From contig DATLCN010000014.1 in assembly GCA_035526335.1 (NCBI GenBank), positions 1-64,000 of the forward strand: 64,000 bases of DNA. Direction: 5' to 3'. A program made the translations under genes and the position numbers. The notes beneath the pieces are model-generated. The model had not been told where the DNA came from, ran no database searches, and saw only the letters and a program-made list of their open reading frames with translations. This document shows, in pieces, positions 42,075 to 50,650 of this stretch (the stretch's first letter is position 1; each line of letters starts with the position of its first letter). The DNA is from GCA-2861595 sp035526335 (GTDB taxonomy: Bacteria > Actinomycetota > Acidimicrobiia > Acidimicrobiales > GCA-2861595).

Positions 42075-43016
42075 GTGCTCGTGGCTCTCGCCGGCGGCGT
42101 CGGCGCCGCCCGCCTGTTGCGGGGGCTGATCGACGTCATGGATCCCGCCGGCATCACCGCGGTGGTCAACACCGGCGACGACATCGTCCTGCACGGGCTG
42201 CACATCAGCCCCGACCTCGACACCGTCACCTACACACTGGCCGGCGCCGTCGACCCCGACCAGGGGTGGGGGTTGGCGGGCGAGACGTGGGCGACCATGG
42301 GGGCGCTGGAGCGTTACGGCGGCCACACCTGGTTCCGCCTGGGCGACCGCGACATGGCGACCCACCTTTTCCGGACGCAGCGGCTCACCGAGCACGCCAA
42401 GCTGTCCGACGTGACCGCGGCCGTCGCCCGGGCGTGGGGCGTAGGGGTCCGGCTCCTGCCCATGAGCGACGACCGGGTCGAGACCCGTGTGACCATCGCC
42501 GGTCCCGTCCCCGGCACGTCGGTGGAGATCGGCTTCCAGGAGTGGTTCGTGGGCCGGCGCCACGGGGTCTCCGTCGAGTCGGTGAGGTTTTTGGGTGCCG
42601 ACGAGGCCCGCCCTGCCCCGGGCGTGCTGGAGGCCATCGAGACCGCCGAGGACCTCGTGGTCTGCCCGTCCAACCCGATCGTGTCGATCGGCCCGCTGCT
42701 GGCCGTCCCGGGCATCGAAGACGCTCTGGCCGCCCGCCGCGAAGAGGTGTTGGCGGTGTCGCCCATCGTCGCCGGCCGCACCCTGAAAGGGCCGGCCGAC
42801 CAGATGATGACCGATCTGGGTCACGAGGCCTCCGTGGTGGGGGTCGCCCGCCTTTACGCGCCCCTGGTCGGCACGCTGGTCATCGACCACGCCGACGCCG
42901 GCCTGGCCTCCGCGGTCGAGGCCGAGGGGGTGCGGGCCGTAGTGGCTCCGTCGGTGATGACGGGGCCGGCGGAGGCGGCGGCGCTGGCCCGCGTCGTCCT
43001 CGCCTGCAACCGGTGA
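42075..43016 (+). CDS. cofD: F420 precursor transferase CofD/FbiA
   Basis: This 313-residue enzyme joins the activated 3-carbon acid (enolpyruvyl or 2-phospholactyl guanosine diphosphate) to the deazaflavin FO, giving (dehydro-)F420-0. It shows the family opening ALAGGVGAARLLRGL, VNTGDDIVLHGLHISPDLDT and the CPSNPIVSIGPLLAVPGI segment. In actinobacteria it is called FbiA. It is followed 16 bp later by cofE. The start is supported by a leaderless box. Confidence 0.93.
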   Translation: MLVALAGGVGAARLLRGLIDVMDPAGITAVVNTGDDIVLHGLHISPDLDTVTYTLAGAVDPDQGWGLAGETWATMGALERYGGHTWFRLGDRDMATHLFRTQRLTEHAKLSDVTAAVARAWGVGVRLLPMSDDRVETRVTIAGPVPGTSVEIGFQEWFVGRRHGVSVESVRFLGADEARPAPGVLEAIETAEDLVVCPSNPIVSIGPLLAVPGIEDALAARREEVLAVSPIVAGRTLKGPADQMMTDLGHEASVVGVARLYAPLVGTLVIDHADAGLASAVEAEGVRAVVAPSVMTGPAEAAALARVVLACNR

Positions 43017-43032
43017 CGAAGCCGTCGTCACC

Positions 43033-43731
43033 TTGATATCGGTCATCCCGGTCGAGGGCCTGCCCGAAGTACGCCCGGGCGACGTGATCGCCGATCTCGT
43101 CGCCGACGCCGCGGTCCTCGTGGCCGGCGACGTGGTGGTGGTCACCCAGAAGATCGTGTCCAAGGCCGAGGGGCGCCTGGCGCCGGTGGGTCTCGGCGGC
43201 GAGGAGAGGGCCTCGTACCTCCGCCTTGTGGAACAGGAGTCGGTGAGGGTCCTGCGCCGGCGAGGCGACCTCGTGATCAGCGAGACACGCCACGGCTTCG
43301 TGTGCGCCAACGCCGGCGTCGACGTCTCCAACCTCGAACCAGGTACCGCCGCTCTGCTGCCGGTAGACCCGGACCGCTCGGCCCGCCGCATCCGCGACGG
43401 ATTGCAGGCCCGGGTTGGCTTCAACGTCGGAGTGATCGTGTCGGACACCTTCGGGCGCCCCTGGCGCAGGGGGCTGGTGGACGTGGCCATCGGCTGCGCC
43501 GGAGTCGCTGCGGTAGTGGATCTCCGGGGAACCGGGGACGCCCTCGGGCGGCGGCTGGAAAGCACCGAGGTGTGCGTCGCCGACCAACTGGCTGGCGCCG
43601 CGGAGCTGGTGATGGGGAAGGCGAGCGGAATCGCCGCGGCCATCGTGCGTGGTGTGGACCCGTCGTGGTTGCGGGAGTCCTCCGTCCGGGGCGAGGTCGT
43701 CCGCCCCGCCGGCGAGGACCTCTTCCGCTGA
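43033..43731 (+). CDS. cofE: F420-0:gamma-glutamyl ligase CofE (stand-alone)
   Basis: This 232-residue ligase adds gamma-linked glutamates to F420-0. It has VEGLPEVRPGD, VVVTQKIVSKAEGR and the SDTFGRPWRRGLVDVAIG signature. In Mycobacterium FbiB, this domain is fused to a C-terminal nitroreductase-like domain; here the protein ends after the ligase, as in archaeal CofE. The start is TTG at 43033. The stop abuts the stop of the convergent epimerase with no spacer. Confidence 0.9.
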   Translation: MISVIPVEGLPEVRPGDVIADLVADAAVLVAGDVVVVTQKIVSKAEGRLAPVGLGGEERASYLRLVEQESVRVLRRRGDLVISETRHGFVCANAGVDVSNLEPGTAALLPVDPDRSARRIRDGLQARVGFNVGVIVSDTFGRPWRRGLVDVAIGCAGVAAVVDLRGTGDALGRRLESTEVCVADQLAGAAELVMGKASGIAAAIVRGVDPSWLRESSVRGEVVRPAGEDLFR

Positions 43732-44712
43732 CTAGCGGTCGTCCGCGCCCGGCGAGGAGGTCAGGCGGGCGCGGAACCAGTCGAGCACCGCGGTGGTGCC
43801 TTCCTCGAGGGTGGTCCACGGCCTCCAGCCCAGCTGCATGGCGGCGCGTCCAGGATCCAGACAGGAGCGCTGGAGCTCTCCCCGGCGCGGTGGCGCGTAG
43901 TGGGGATGTCCCGACACGCCGGCGCCGGCGGCCATGGTGGCGTACAACCGGTTGACGGAGGTCTCGGTGCCCGTGCCGATGTTCACGATGAGCCCACCAC
44001 CGCGTTCGGACGCCCGCACGAAGGCGTCGACCACGTCGTCCACGAAGACGAAGTCACGGGTCTGTTCGCCCTCCCCGAAGATCGTGCACGTATCGCCGGC
44101 GAGGAGACGCCCGGCGAAGATGGCCACGACGCCCGCCTCGCCGTGGGGGTCCTGGCGCGGCCCGTACACGTTGGCCAGTGCCAGCGCGGTGAACTCCAGC
44201 TCGTGGAGCTCCCGGTAGGCATGCAGATAGTCCGCCGCGGCCTTCTTGGCAACCCCGTAGGGGGAGACCGGCCGCTGCGGGTGTGACTCCTGTACGGGGA
44301 GGTCGTCCGGATCGACCTCGCCGTACAGGGTCCCACCACTCGAAGCGAACACGACCTTCCTGGTGCCGGCACGGCGCGCCCCCTCGAGCACCTGGAGGGT
44401 GCCCACGACGTTGACCTCGGCGTCGAAGGCCGGCCGCTCCACCGAGACCCGCACGTCGGCCTGTGCGGCGAGATGGAAGATCACGTCCGGCCTGCGCCGG
44501 GCGATCAGATCCACGACCTGGTCGGAACGCACGTCGAGCCGGTGGAAGCTGAGGTGCTGAGGCCCGCCGGCACGCGAGCGGGCCTCGCTGAGGTTGCCCA
44601 GTGAGCCGCTCGACAGGTCGTCCACCACGTCCACGGCGTGGCCCTCGGCCAGCAGTCGGTCCACGAGATTGGAGCCGATGAACCCGGCGCCACCCGTGAC
44701 AAGGGCCTTCAC
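43732..44712 (-). CDS. UDP-glucose 4-epimerase-like NDP-sugar epimerase
   Basis: This 326-residue extended SDR has TGGAGFIGSNL, the SSGGTLYGE active site and YGVAKKAAADY (YxxxK). It most resembles GalE-type 4-epimerases or epimerase/dehydratases of polysaccharide loci. The exact sugar is unknown. Its ATG overlaps the stop of the guanylyltransferase gene (ATGA), so it is part of that operon. Confidence 0.8.
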   Translation of the reverse strand: MKALVTGGAGFIGSNLVDRLLAEGHAVDVVDDLSSGSLGNLSEARSRAGGPQHLSFHRLDVRSDQVVDLIARRRPDVIFHLAAQADVRVSVERPAFDAEVNVVGTLQVLEGARRAGTRKVVFASSGGTLYGEVDPDDLPVQESHPQRPVSPYGVAKKAAADYLHAYRELHELEFTALALANVYGPRQDPHGEAGVVAIFAGRLLAGDTCTIFGEGEQTRDFVFVDDVVDAFVRASERGGGLIVNIGTGTETSVNRLYATMAAGAGVSGHPHYAPPRRGELQRSCLDPGRAAMQLGWRPWTTLEEGTTAVLDWFRARLTSSPGADDR

Positions 44713-45785
44713 GCCGCCGGCATTCTGACACCGTCGAGGTGCACTCCCGCCTGCACCCGCACGCCGTCGCCGACCACGGCCAGGCCACTGACGACGGCTC
44801 CCCTACCCACGACCGCGCCGGCGCCGAGGATGGAACCGGTGACCTCGGCGTCGCGGTGGACCACGGCGCCCGGCAGCACGACGGAGCCCGAGACGAGCGC
44901 GTCCTCTACCCGGGCGCCGGCGCCGATCACCGAGTCCCGGACCTCCGACTTCCTACCCACGAAGGCGGCGTCACCTATCAGTGAGCCAGGCGTCGAATCG
45001 GCGTCGACCACCGGACGCCCCAGGTGCCAGGCCCCCTCACCGACGGAACGGGCGCCCGATGCCGGCGACGCGCCCCACACACCCGCCACGAGGTCGAGAT
45101 TGGCTCGGAGGTACTCGGCCGGCGTGCCCGCATCGATCCAGTACGACGTGGACCCCAGGGCGAACAGCGATCCGTCGGTGACGAGCTGCGGGAACGTCTC
45201 CCGCTCGATGGACACCCGCCGGTCGGTCGGGATCCGCCGGAGCACGGCCGGCTCGATGACGTAGGTTCCGGCGTTGACGAGGTTCGTCGGGGCCTCGTCG
45301 GCGGGCGGCTTTTCTATGAAGGCTGTCACCCGTCCGTCTGCGTCTGTGGGGACGACCCCGAAACGCGAAGGGTCGGCCGCCGGTACGAGGCTGATCGTGG
45401 CCTCGCCCCGGTTGAGTCGGTGGAACTTCATGAGGGCGGTCAGGTCCATCGCGGTCAGGACGTCGCCGTTGACGACGAGGAACGTGCTGTCGATGCCGGC
45501 GTCGTCGGCCGCGAAGCGGATGGCGCCGGCGGTGTCGAGAGGCGTGGGCTCCACCGCGTACCGCAGCGGGACGCCGGCGCAGCGGTTGTCCGGGAACATC
45601 GAGAGGAAGGCGTCGGGCCGGTATCCCATGGACAGCACGACGTCGTCCACTCCGTGAAAGGCCAGATGGCCGACGACCCTTTCGATCATGGTCATCTCGG
45701 CCACGGGCAACAGCTGCTTGGGAGTGGTGAAGGTGAGCGGCCGCAGGCGCGTTCCCTCGCCCCCGACCAGGACCACGGCCTTCAC
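44709..45785 (-). CDS. manC: Mannose-1-phosphate guanylyltransferase (NTP transferase + left-handed beta-helix)
   Basis: This 358-residue enzyme has the nucleotidyltransferase motif VGGEGTRLRPLT at the N-terminus, the metal-binding NGDVLTAMD segment, EKP in AFIEKPPADE, and a C-terminal hexapeptide-repeat beta-helix (about 255-358). Length and domain layout match the mycobacterial GDP-mannose pyrophosphorylase Rv3264c, which also lies between rml/WbbL and F420 genes. GTG at 45785 overlaps the preceding stop as GTGA. Confidence 0.83.
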   Translation of the reverse strand: MKAVVLVGGEGTRLRPLTFTTPKQLLPVAEMTMIERVVGHLAFHGVDDVVLSMGYRPDAFLSMFPDNRCAGVPLRYAVEPTPLDTAGAIRFAADDAGIDSTFLVVNGDVLTAMDLTALMKFHRLNRGEATISLVPAADPSRFGVVPTDADGRVTAFIEKPPADEAPTNLVNAGTYVIEPAVLRRIPTDRRVSIERETFPQLVTDGSLFALGSTSYWIDAGTPAEYLRANLDLVAGVWGASPASGARSVGEGAWHLGRPVVDADSTPGSLIGDAAFVGRKSEVRDSVIGAGARVEDALVSGSVVLPGAVVHRDAEVTGSILGAGAVVGRGAVVSGLAVVGDGVRVQAGVHLDGVRMPAA

Positions 45786-46609
45786 GGGGCGGTCGTGGCC
45801 GCGGGTGCGCTCGGAGACGGAGTTGCCGGCGGGGCGTCGGACGCCGGCGGCGCGTCGGACGCCGGCGGCGTGGAGACAGCCGGCACGGAGGCGCCCGGGG
45901 CGGGCACGCCCTCGGTCGGTGCGCCGGGGTCGCCCGGTATGGGAGCGGTGGTCGTGCCCGTCGGAGTGCCGCCGTGCTCGTTGGCGTTGGGGTTCTTGAG
46001 GTTCTCCACCGACGGAGGCTTGGGCACGTCGGTTCCCGCCGGGACGAAGGCGATCGTGAGCAGCATGTGGTCGCGGATCCGGACCTTGCGTGGGTCGCCG
46101 GGGACCACACGACCCTTCTCGTCCTTGTCGTCGTCCCACACCCACATCTGCAGGGTCGCTTTCTTGTCGCCGCACTTCTGGCCGTCCTTGACCGCCTTCG
46201 TGCCCGGGTACTCCAGACGCCCCTTCTTCAGCTTCATGCCGGGCTGGCCGGTGACGAAGCGACCGAAATTGGCACCCTTCCCGGTGTCCTGGCCGTTCGC
46301 CGGCTCGACGTGGATCAGGCCGTCGTTGTGGGTGTGCAGCCCGATGAGGGTGGGCGGCTGGGGCAGGGCCGTCTCGAACTTCGAGCAGTTGTAGAAGCCG
46401 TAGGCGGTATGCCAGTGGTCACGGATGGTGGGCCGGGCGGAGGCGACGTCCTGGCGCTGGTCGCGGCTGAACACGATGGTCACGAGGCCGAGAACGACCA
46501 CCAGGCCCATGGCCGTGTACCAGCCCCAGGGCCTCGCCCCGCGGCTGGTTCGGCCCCCACCGGTGCTGGCCGCGCGGGCCACCTTCTTCGAACTCGACGC
46601 CTTGCCCAT
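45782..46609 (-). CDS. Membrane-anchored His-rich conserved protein, unknown
   Basis: This 275-residue protein has a basic N-terminus, one membrane helix (about 29-48), an exported domain with HWHTAYGFYNC (about 65-75) and LIGLHTHNDGLIHVEP (about 88-103), and a Pro/Ala/Ser-rich tail including a perfect ASDAPP repeat. The clustered histidines could bind metal. I do not know the family name. It is chained by GTGA to the guanylyltransferase gene and 10 bp downstream of the rhamnosyltransferase gene, so it belongs to the glycan operon. Confidence 0.72.
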   Translation of the reverse strand: MGKASSSKKVARAASTGGGRTSRGARPWGWYTAMGLVVVLGLVTIVFSRDQRQDVASARPTIRDHWHTAYGFYNCSKFETALPQPPTLIGLHTHNDGLIHVEPANGQDTGKGANFGRFVTGQPGMKLKKGRLEYPGTKAVKDGQKCGDKKATLQMWVWDDDKDEKGRVVPGDPRKVRIRDHMLLTIAFVPAGTDVPKPPSVENLKNPNANEHGGTPTGTTTAPIPGDPGAPTEGVPAPGASVPAVSTPPASDAPPASDAPPATPSPSAPAATTAP

Positions 46610-46619
46610 AGGGGGGAAC

Positions 46620-47522
46620 CTACCGTGCCCGGTCCCGCACCCCGGAGCCGGGGGCAGAGCTGTCCGACTGCCGGGACTGCAGCATGCGGTGCCCGCACGC
46701 CATCAGGGCGCGGGCACCGAGACCGGCCCACACGAGCGGCAGGAGAGCCCGCGACCATCCCTCCGTCGACCTCCACGAAAACCGCACCAACGATCGGTGG
46801 TGCTCGAGGATCATCTTGTACGGCACCAGATCGGTGGATACGCCCTGCACGTGCACTACACCGGCCGCCGGCTCGAAGCCGACTTTCCAGCCGGCCCGGG
46901 ATGCCCTCCAACAGAGATCGACGTCCTCGACGTACATGAAGTACGCCTCGTCGAAACCGCTCAGGGCCTTCCACGCCGAGCGACGCACCATGAAGCAGGA
47001 ACCCGAGACCCAGTCGACATCGCCGCTGTAGCCGTGGTCCCAGTCCAGCATCCGGTAGCGCCGGGTGAACCTGTTCCGGGGAGCAACCAGTCCGAGGAAC
47101 GCATGGCCCAGGGCGACGCCGAGAGCGGGAAATGTCCGTGGGGAGGGGAAGATCTCCCCGAACCGGTCCTCGATCCGCGGCCCCACGATGGCCAGGTTGC
47201 CATCGCCCTCCAGGGCGATGGTCAAAGCCTTCAGCGACATGGGTTCAACCACGACATCGGCGTTGCAGATCAACAGGAGATCGCCTGTCGCCCTCGCCGC
47301 TCCCAGGTTGGCGCCGGCGCCGTAGCCGAGGTTGCCGCCCGTCGGGAGCCAGAGCGCCTCCGGGTCGACCGACCGGAGGGCCTCCGCCGATCCGTCGGTC
47401 GAGCCGTTGTCAGCCACCACGATCTCGGCCACGCCGGCGGACCTCAAGCTGCGCACACACTCGACCAGGTGATCACGCGCGTTGTAGTTCACGACCACCG
47501 CGCTCACCTGAGGCGACGTCAC
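46620..47522 (-). CDS. WbbL-like rhamnosyltransferase (GT2)
   Basis: This 300-residue GT-A enzyme has ADNGSTDGS, PTGGNLGYGAGAN, LLLICNADVVV (DxD-like acidic site), WVSGSCFMVRRSAW and FDEAYFMYVEDVDLCWRA. The motifs and length closely parallel mycobacterial WbbL, which adds rhamnose from dTDP-rhamnose to decaprenyl-PP-GlcNAc to start the arabinogalactan linker. Presence of rmlABD in the same operon supports that donor. GTG 47522 overlaps the stop of a 27-codon micro-ORF. Confidence 0.8.
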   Translation of the reverse strand: MTSPQVSAVVVNYNARDHLVECVRSLRSAGVAEIVVADNGSTDGSAEALRSVDPEALWLPTGGNLGYGAGANLGAARATGDLLLICNADVVVEPMSLKALTIALEGDGNLAIVGPRIEDRFGEIFPSPRTFPALGVALGHAFLGLVAPRNRFTRRYRMLDWDHGYSGDVDWVSGSCFMVRRSAWKALSGFDEAYFMYVEDVDLCWRASRAGWKVGFEPAAGVVHVQGVSTDLVPYKMILEHHRSLVRFSWRSTEGWSRALLPLVWAGLGARALMACGHRMLQSRQSDSSAPGSGVRDRAR

Positions 47523-47602
47523 GACCGCGCCCGGCCGAAGCGGTAGCGCACGAGTGTGGCCGACAGGCGTCCGTAGCGCGGCGCCTCCTCGGCTTCGGTC
47601 AT
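47519..47602 (-). CDS. 27-residue micro-ORF chained at both ends
   Basis: ATG at 47602 overlaps the stop of the UDP-xylose synthase gene (ATGA), and its own TGA overlaps the GTG of the WbbL-like gene (GTGA). The peptide starts MTEAEEAPRYGRLSATLVRY and ends with a basic stretch. It fills the only gap in an otherwise fully overlapping run of five genes. It may be a genuine small protein or a relay that keeps ribosomes moving between genes. No homology is claimed. Confidence 0.5.
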   Translation of the reverse strand: MTEAEEAPRYGRLSATLVRYRFGRARS

Positions 47603-48534
47603 GCCGGCGCCGTCGACCGGAGCCATTCCGCAGTGCAATGCAATCCGTCCCGCAGCTCCGTGTGCGGCTCCCAGCCGAGGATGCGCCGGGCCCGCGTGAT
47701 GTCCGGCCGGCGCTGCGCGGGATCGTCCTCCGGAAGGGGCTCGAACACCAACTCCGACGACGAGCCCGTGACCTCGATGACCAGCCCTGCCAGATCCCGC
47801 ACCGTCCGCTCATTGGGATTGCCGATGTTCATCGGGCCGACGCAGTCCGAGTCGAGGAGGGCCAGCAGGCCGGCCACCTCGTCCTCCACGTAGCAGAAGC
47901 TGCGGGTCTGGCTGCCCTCGCCGTAGATCGTGAGCGGCTTCCCGGCGAGCGCCTGCGACAGGAAGTTCGAGACGACGCGCCCGTCACCCGGGCGAAGGCG
48001 GGGGCCGTAGGTGTTGAAGATCCGGGCGATGCGGACCTCCACCCCGTGGTAGCGGTGATACGCCATGGTGATGGCCTCGGCGAAGCGCTTCGCCTCGTCG
48101 TAGACACCACGGGGGCCGATCGGGTTCACGTGTCCCCAGTAGTCCTCGGTCTGGGGGTGGACCTGCGGGTCCCCGTACACCTCGCTGGTGGACGCCAACA
48201 AAAACCGCGCGCACTTGTCCTTGGCCAGGCCGAGCAGGTTATGGGTGCCGAGGGAGCCGACCTTCAGCGTCTGGATGGGCATCTCCAGGTAGTCCCGGGG
48301 CGAGGCGGGACTGGCGAAATGGAGGACCGCGTCGACCGCGCCCGGAACGTGGACGAAGCTGCTCACGTCGTGGTGCTGGAACCTGAACTGCCGCTCGCCG
48401 AACAGGTGGGCGATGTTGTCCAGGCGACCGGTGAGCAAATTGTCGATGGCGACGACCTCGTCGCCCCGCCGCAGAAGGTGCTCGCAGAGATGGGATCCCA
48501 GGAAGCCGGCGGCGCCGGTGACGATCACCCTCAC
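47599..48534 (-). CDS. UDP-glucuronate decarboxylase (UDP-xylose synthase)
   Basis: This 311-residue SDR has TGAAGFLGSHL, STSEVYGDP, GVYDEAKRFAE (Tyr145, Lys149) and RIFNTYGPR, all typical of UXS, which decarboxylates UDP-glucuronate to UDP-xylose. Its substrate is made by the enzyme of the immediately preceding gene, the UDP-glucose dehydrogenase, with which it shares a GTGA overlap. It implies a xylose-containing surface glycan. Confidence 0.87.
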   Translation of the reverse strand: MRVIVTGAAGFLGSHLCEHLLRRGDEVVAIDNLLTGRLDNIAHLFGERQFRFQHHDVSSFVHVPGAVDAVLHFASPASPRDYLEMPIQTLKVGSLGTHNLLGLAKDKCARFLLASTSEVYGDPQVHPQTEDYWGHVNPIGPRGVYDEAKRFAEAITMAYHRYHGVEVRIARIFNTYGPRLRPGDGRVVSNFLSQALAGKPLTIYGEGSQTRSFCYVEDEVAGLLALLDSDCVGPMNIGNPNERTVRDLAGLVIEVTGSSSELVFEPLPEDDPAQRRPDITRARRILGWEPHTELRDGLHCTAEWLRSTAPA

Positions 48535-49808
48535 CGACGACCGAGACCTTCGTAGGTGAAGCCCTTCCGGCGGACCTCTACCGGGTCCAGGAGATTCCTG
48601 GCGTCGACGATCATCGGATCGGCCATCGCCTCCCTCACCTTGTCGAGATCCAGCCATCGGAACTCGTCCCACTCCGTGAGGATCACGAGCACGGCGGCGC
48701 CCTCACAGACGGCATAGGGATCGTCCATCCTCACGATCCCGCCCACGTCGCCGGTGGCCGCGGGGTCGTAGGCGCGCACGATCGCCCCCTCGTCTTGGAG
48801 GCGGGTGATCACCGCCACCGCCGGCGAGTCGCGGGTGTCGTCGGTGCCGGCTTTGAACGACAGGCCCCAGGCCGCGACAACGGTGCCGGTGAGGCTTCTC
48901 CCGGCGAGACGCTCCACCTTGGCCACGACCCTGTCGTACTGCTGTTCGTTGACGGCGACGACACCGCGCAGGAGGCTGAAGTCGTAACCCCCGTCCGCGG
49001 CCAGGCGGATCAGAGCGCGGGTGTCCTTTCCGAAGCAGGAGCCGCCCCAACCCGGCCCGGGCTTGAGGAACTCAAAGCCGATACGCCGGTCGTAGCCCAT
49101 GCCGAGCACGACCTCACGCACATCGGCCCCCACCGCCTCGCACAGGTTGGCCACCGCGTTGACGAAGGAGACCTTGGTGGCCAGAAAGGCGTTGGAGGCG
49201 TACTTGATGGCCTCGGCCGACGCCGGGTCCGTGACGATCAGCGGCGACCCCAGATCCTCGAAGAGGGAGGCCACCCGCATGGCGGCCGCCTGATCGTCGC
49301 TGCCGATCACGATGCGGTCCGGGTGCAGACAGTCGTGGACGGCGGAACCCTCGCGGAGGAACTCGGGGTTGGAGACGACGAACACGTCGTCCCGACCGAG
49401 AGCCTGCTCCACGACTCGGGAGGAGCCGACCGGCACCGTGGATTTGTTGATCACGACCGCCTCAGGACGAAGGTGGGGGGCGATCTCGCGGGCGGCCGCC
49501 TCGATGTAGGAGAGATCAGCGGAACCGTCCTCACCCTGCGGCGTCGGAACGCACAGGAACACGTATTCGGCTTCGGGGACAGCGCGGGCGGCGCCCACCA
49601 CGAAAGAGAGGCGCTGCCCCTCGATGCCCGCACGCACCAGGTCCTCGAGTCCCGCCTCGAAGATCGGTATCTCACCGCGGGACAGGCGCTCCACCTTCTC
49701 GCGCACGACGTCGGCGCACACGACACGGTGGCCGAGGTGGGCGAGGTATGCCCCAGTGGTGAGACCGACGTAGCCGGTGCCGATGACGGCGATGGTGCTC
49801 GGGCTCAT
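48531..49808 (-). CDS. ugd: UDP-glucose 6-dehydrogenase
   Basis: This 425-residue enzyme oxidises UDP-glucose to UDP-glucuronate with two NAD+. It has the N-terminal Rossmann motif GTGYVGLTTG (10-19), KSTVPVGSS, the catalytic Cys258 in GWGGSCFGKD, and the C-terminal FKAGTDDTRDSP segment. The ATG overlaps the rmlD stop (ATGA). Confidence 0.92.
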   Translation of the reverse strand: MSPSTIAVIGTGYVGLTTGAYLAHLGHRVVCADVVREKVERLSRGEIPIFEAGLEDLVRAGIEGQRLSFVVGAARAVPEAEYVFLCVPTPQGEDGSADLSYIEAAAREIAPHLRPEAVVINKSTVPVGSSRVVEQALGRDDVFVVSNPEFLREGSAVHDCLHPDRIVIGSDDQAAAMRVASLFEDLGSPLIVTDPASAEAIKYASNAFLATKVSFVNAVANLCEAVGADVREVVLGMGYDRRIGFEFLKPGPGWGGSCFGKDTRALIRLAADGGYDFSLLRGVVAVNEQQYDRVVAKVERLAGRSLTGTVVAAWGLSFKAGTDDTRDSPAVAVITRLQDEGAIVRAYDPAATGDVGGIVRMDDPYAVCEGAAVLVILTEWDEFRWLDLDKVREAMADPMIVDARNLLDPVEVRRKGFTYEGLGRR

Positions 49809-50650
49809 GTGTTGATGTGCTTGACCAGCCGCTGGAGCGGCTCGTGGAAGTCGGCGAGGAGCGGGATGCCCGAGAAGCGGAGAGCGGTGTTGTCGAGAAC
49901 CGACCAGGCGGGGCGCGGTGCGGGCCGGGGAGGCGACAGGTCGGCGGTCGCCACGGGCCTGACCCTGGCCGGATCCAAACCGGCTGCCACCATCGCCGCG
50001 CAGGCCAGCCCGTACCAGGTGGTGGCGCCCTGGTTGGTCACGTGGAAGGTGCCGGGAAGGCGGCACACCACCAGGCGCACGATCATCGAAGCGAGTTCGT
50101 CGGCGAAAGTCGGACAACCGTGCTGGTCGTCGACGACCGCCACTTCTCCGCGGTCGCCGGCGGCGGTGAGGATCGACCGGATGAAGTTCCTGCCGTGCCG
50201 CCCGCAGACCCAGGAGGTACGGACGATGGTGGCGCCGGGGCCGAGCTCCCGCTCACCGCCCAGCTTGGACCGGCCGTACGCGGAACGGGGATCGGGGGGG
50301 TCCCATTCGGTGTACGGCGCCGTGGCGTCACCGGCGAAGACGTAGTCGGTGGAGAGGTAACACACGCGGGCACCGACCAGGCGGGCGCCCTCGGCCACAT
50401 GACGGGTACCCAGTGCGTTCACCTGCAGCGCCCGGGGCGGATCCAGCTCGCAGCCGTCGACGTCGGTCCACGCCGCGGCGTGCACCACGGCGTCGGGCTC
50501 GACGGAACAGATCGCCTGCAGCACGCTGTCGCGATCGGCCACGTCGAGCTGAGGGCGCCCCGTGGCGACGACCTCGTGGCCCCCCGCTGTGAACGCCTCC
50601 ACCAGCTCCACCCCGACCTGGCCAAGGGCCCCGGTGACGAGGACTCTCAT
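49805..50650 (-). CDS. rmlD: dTDP-4-dehydrorhamnose reductase
   Basis: This 281-residue SDR has TGALGQVGVEL, STDYVFAGD and YGRSKLGGE (YxxxK), the classical RmlD set. It makes dTDP-L-rhamnose in the last step. It is chained to rmlB by ATGA. A separate rmlC epimerase, needed for the pathway, was not found in the window. Confidence 0.9.
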   Translation of the reverse strand: MRVLVTGALGQVGVELVEAFTAGGHEVVATGRPQLDVADRDSVLQAICSVEPDAVVHAAAWTDVDGCELDPPRALQVNALGTRHVAEGARLVGARVCYLSTDYVFAGDATAPYTEWDPPDPRSAYGRSKLGGERELGPGATIVRTSWVCGRHGRNFIRSILTAAGDRGEVAVVDDQHGCPTFADELASMIVRLVVCRLPGTFHVTNQGATTWYGLACAAMVAAGLDPARVRPVATADLSPPRPAPRPAWSVLDNTALRFSGIPLLADFHEPLQRLVKHINT

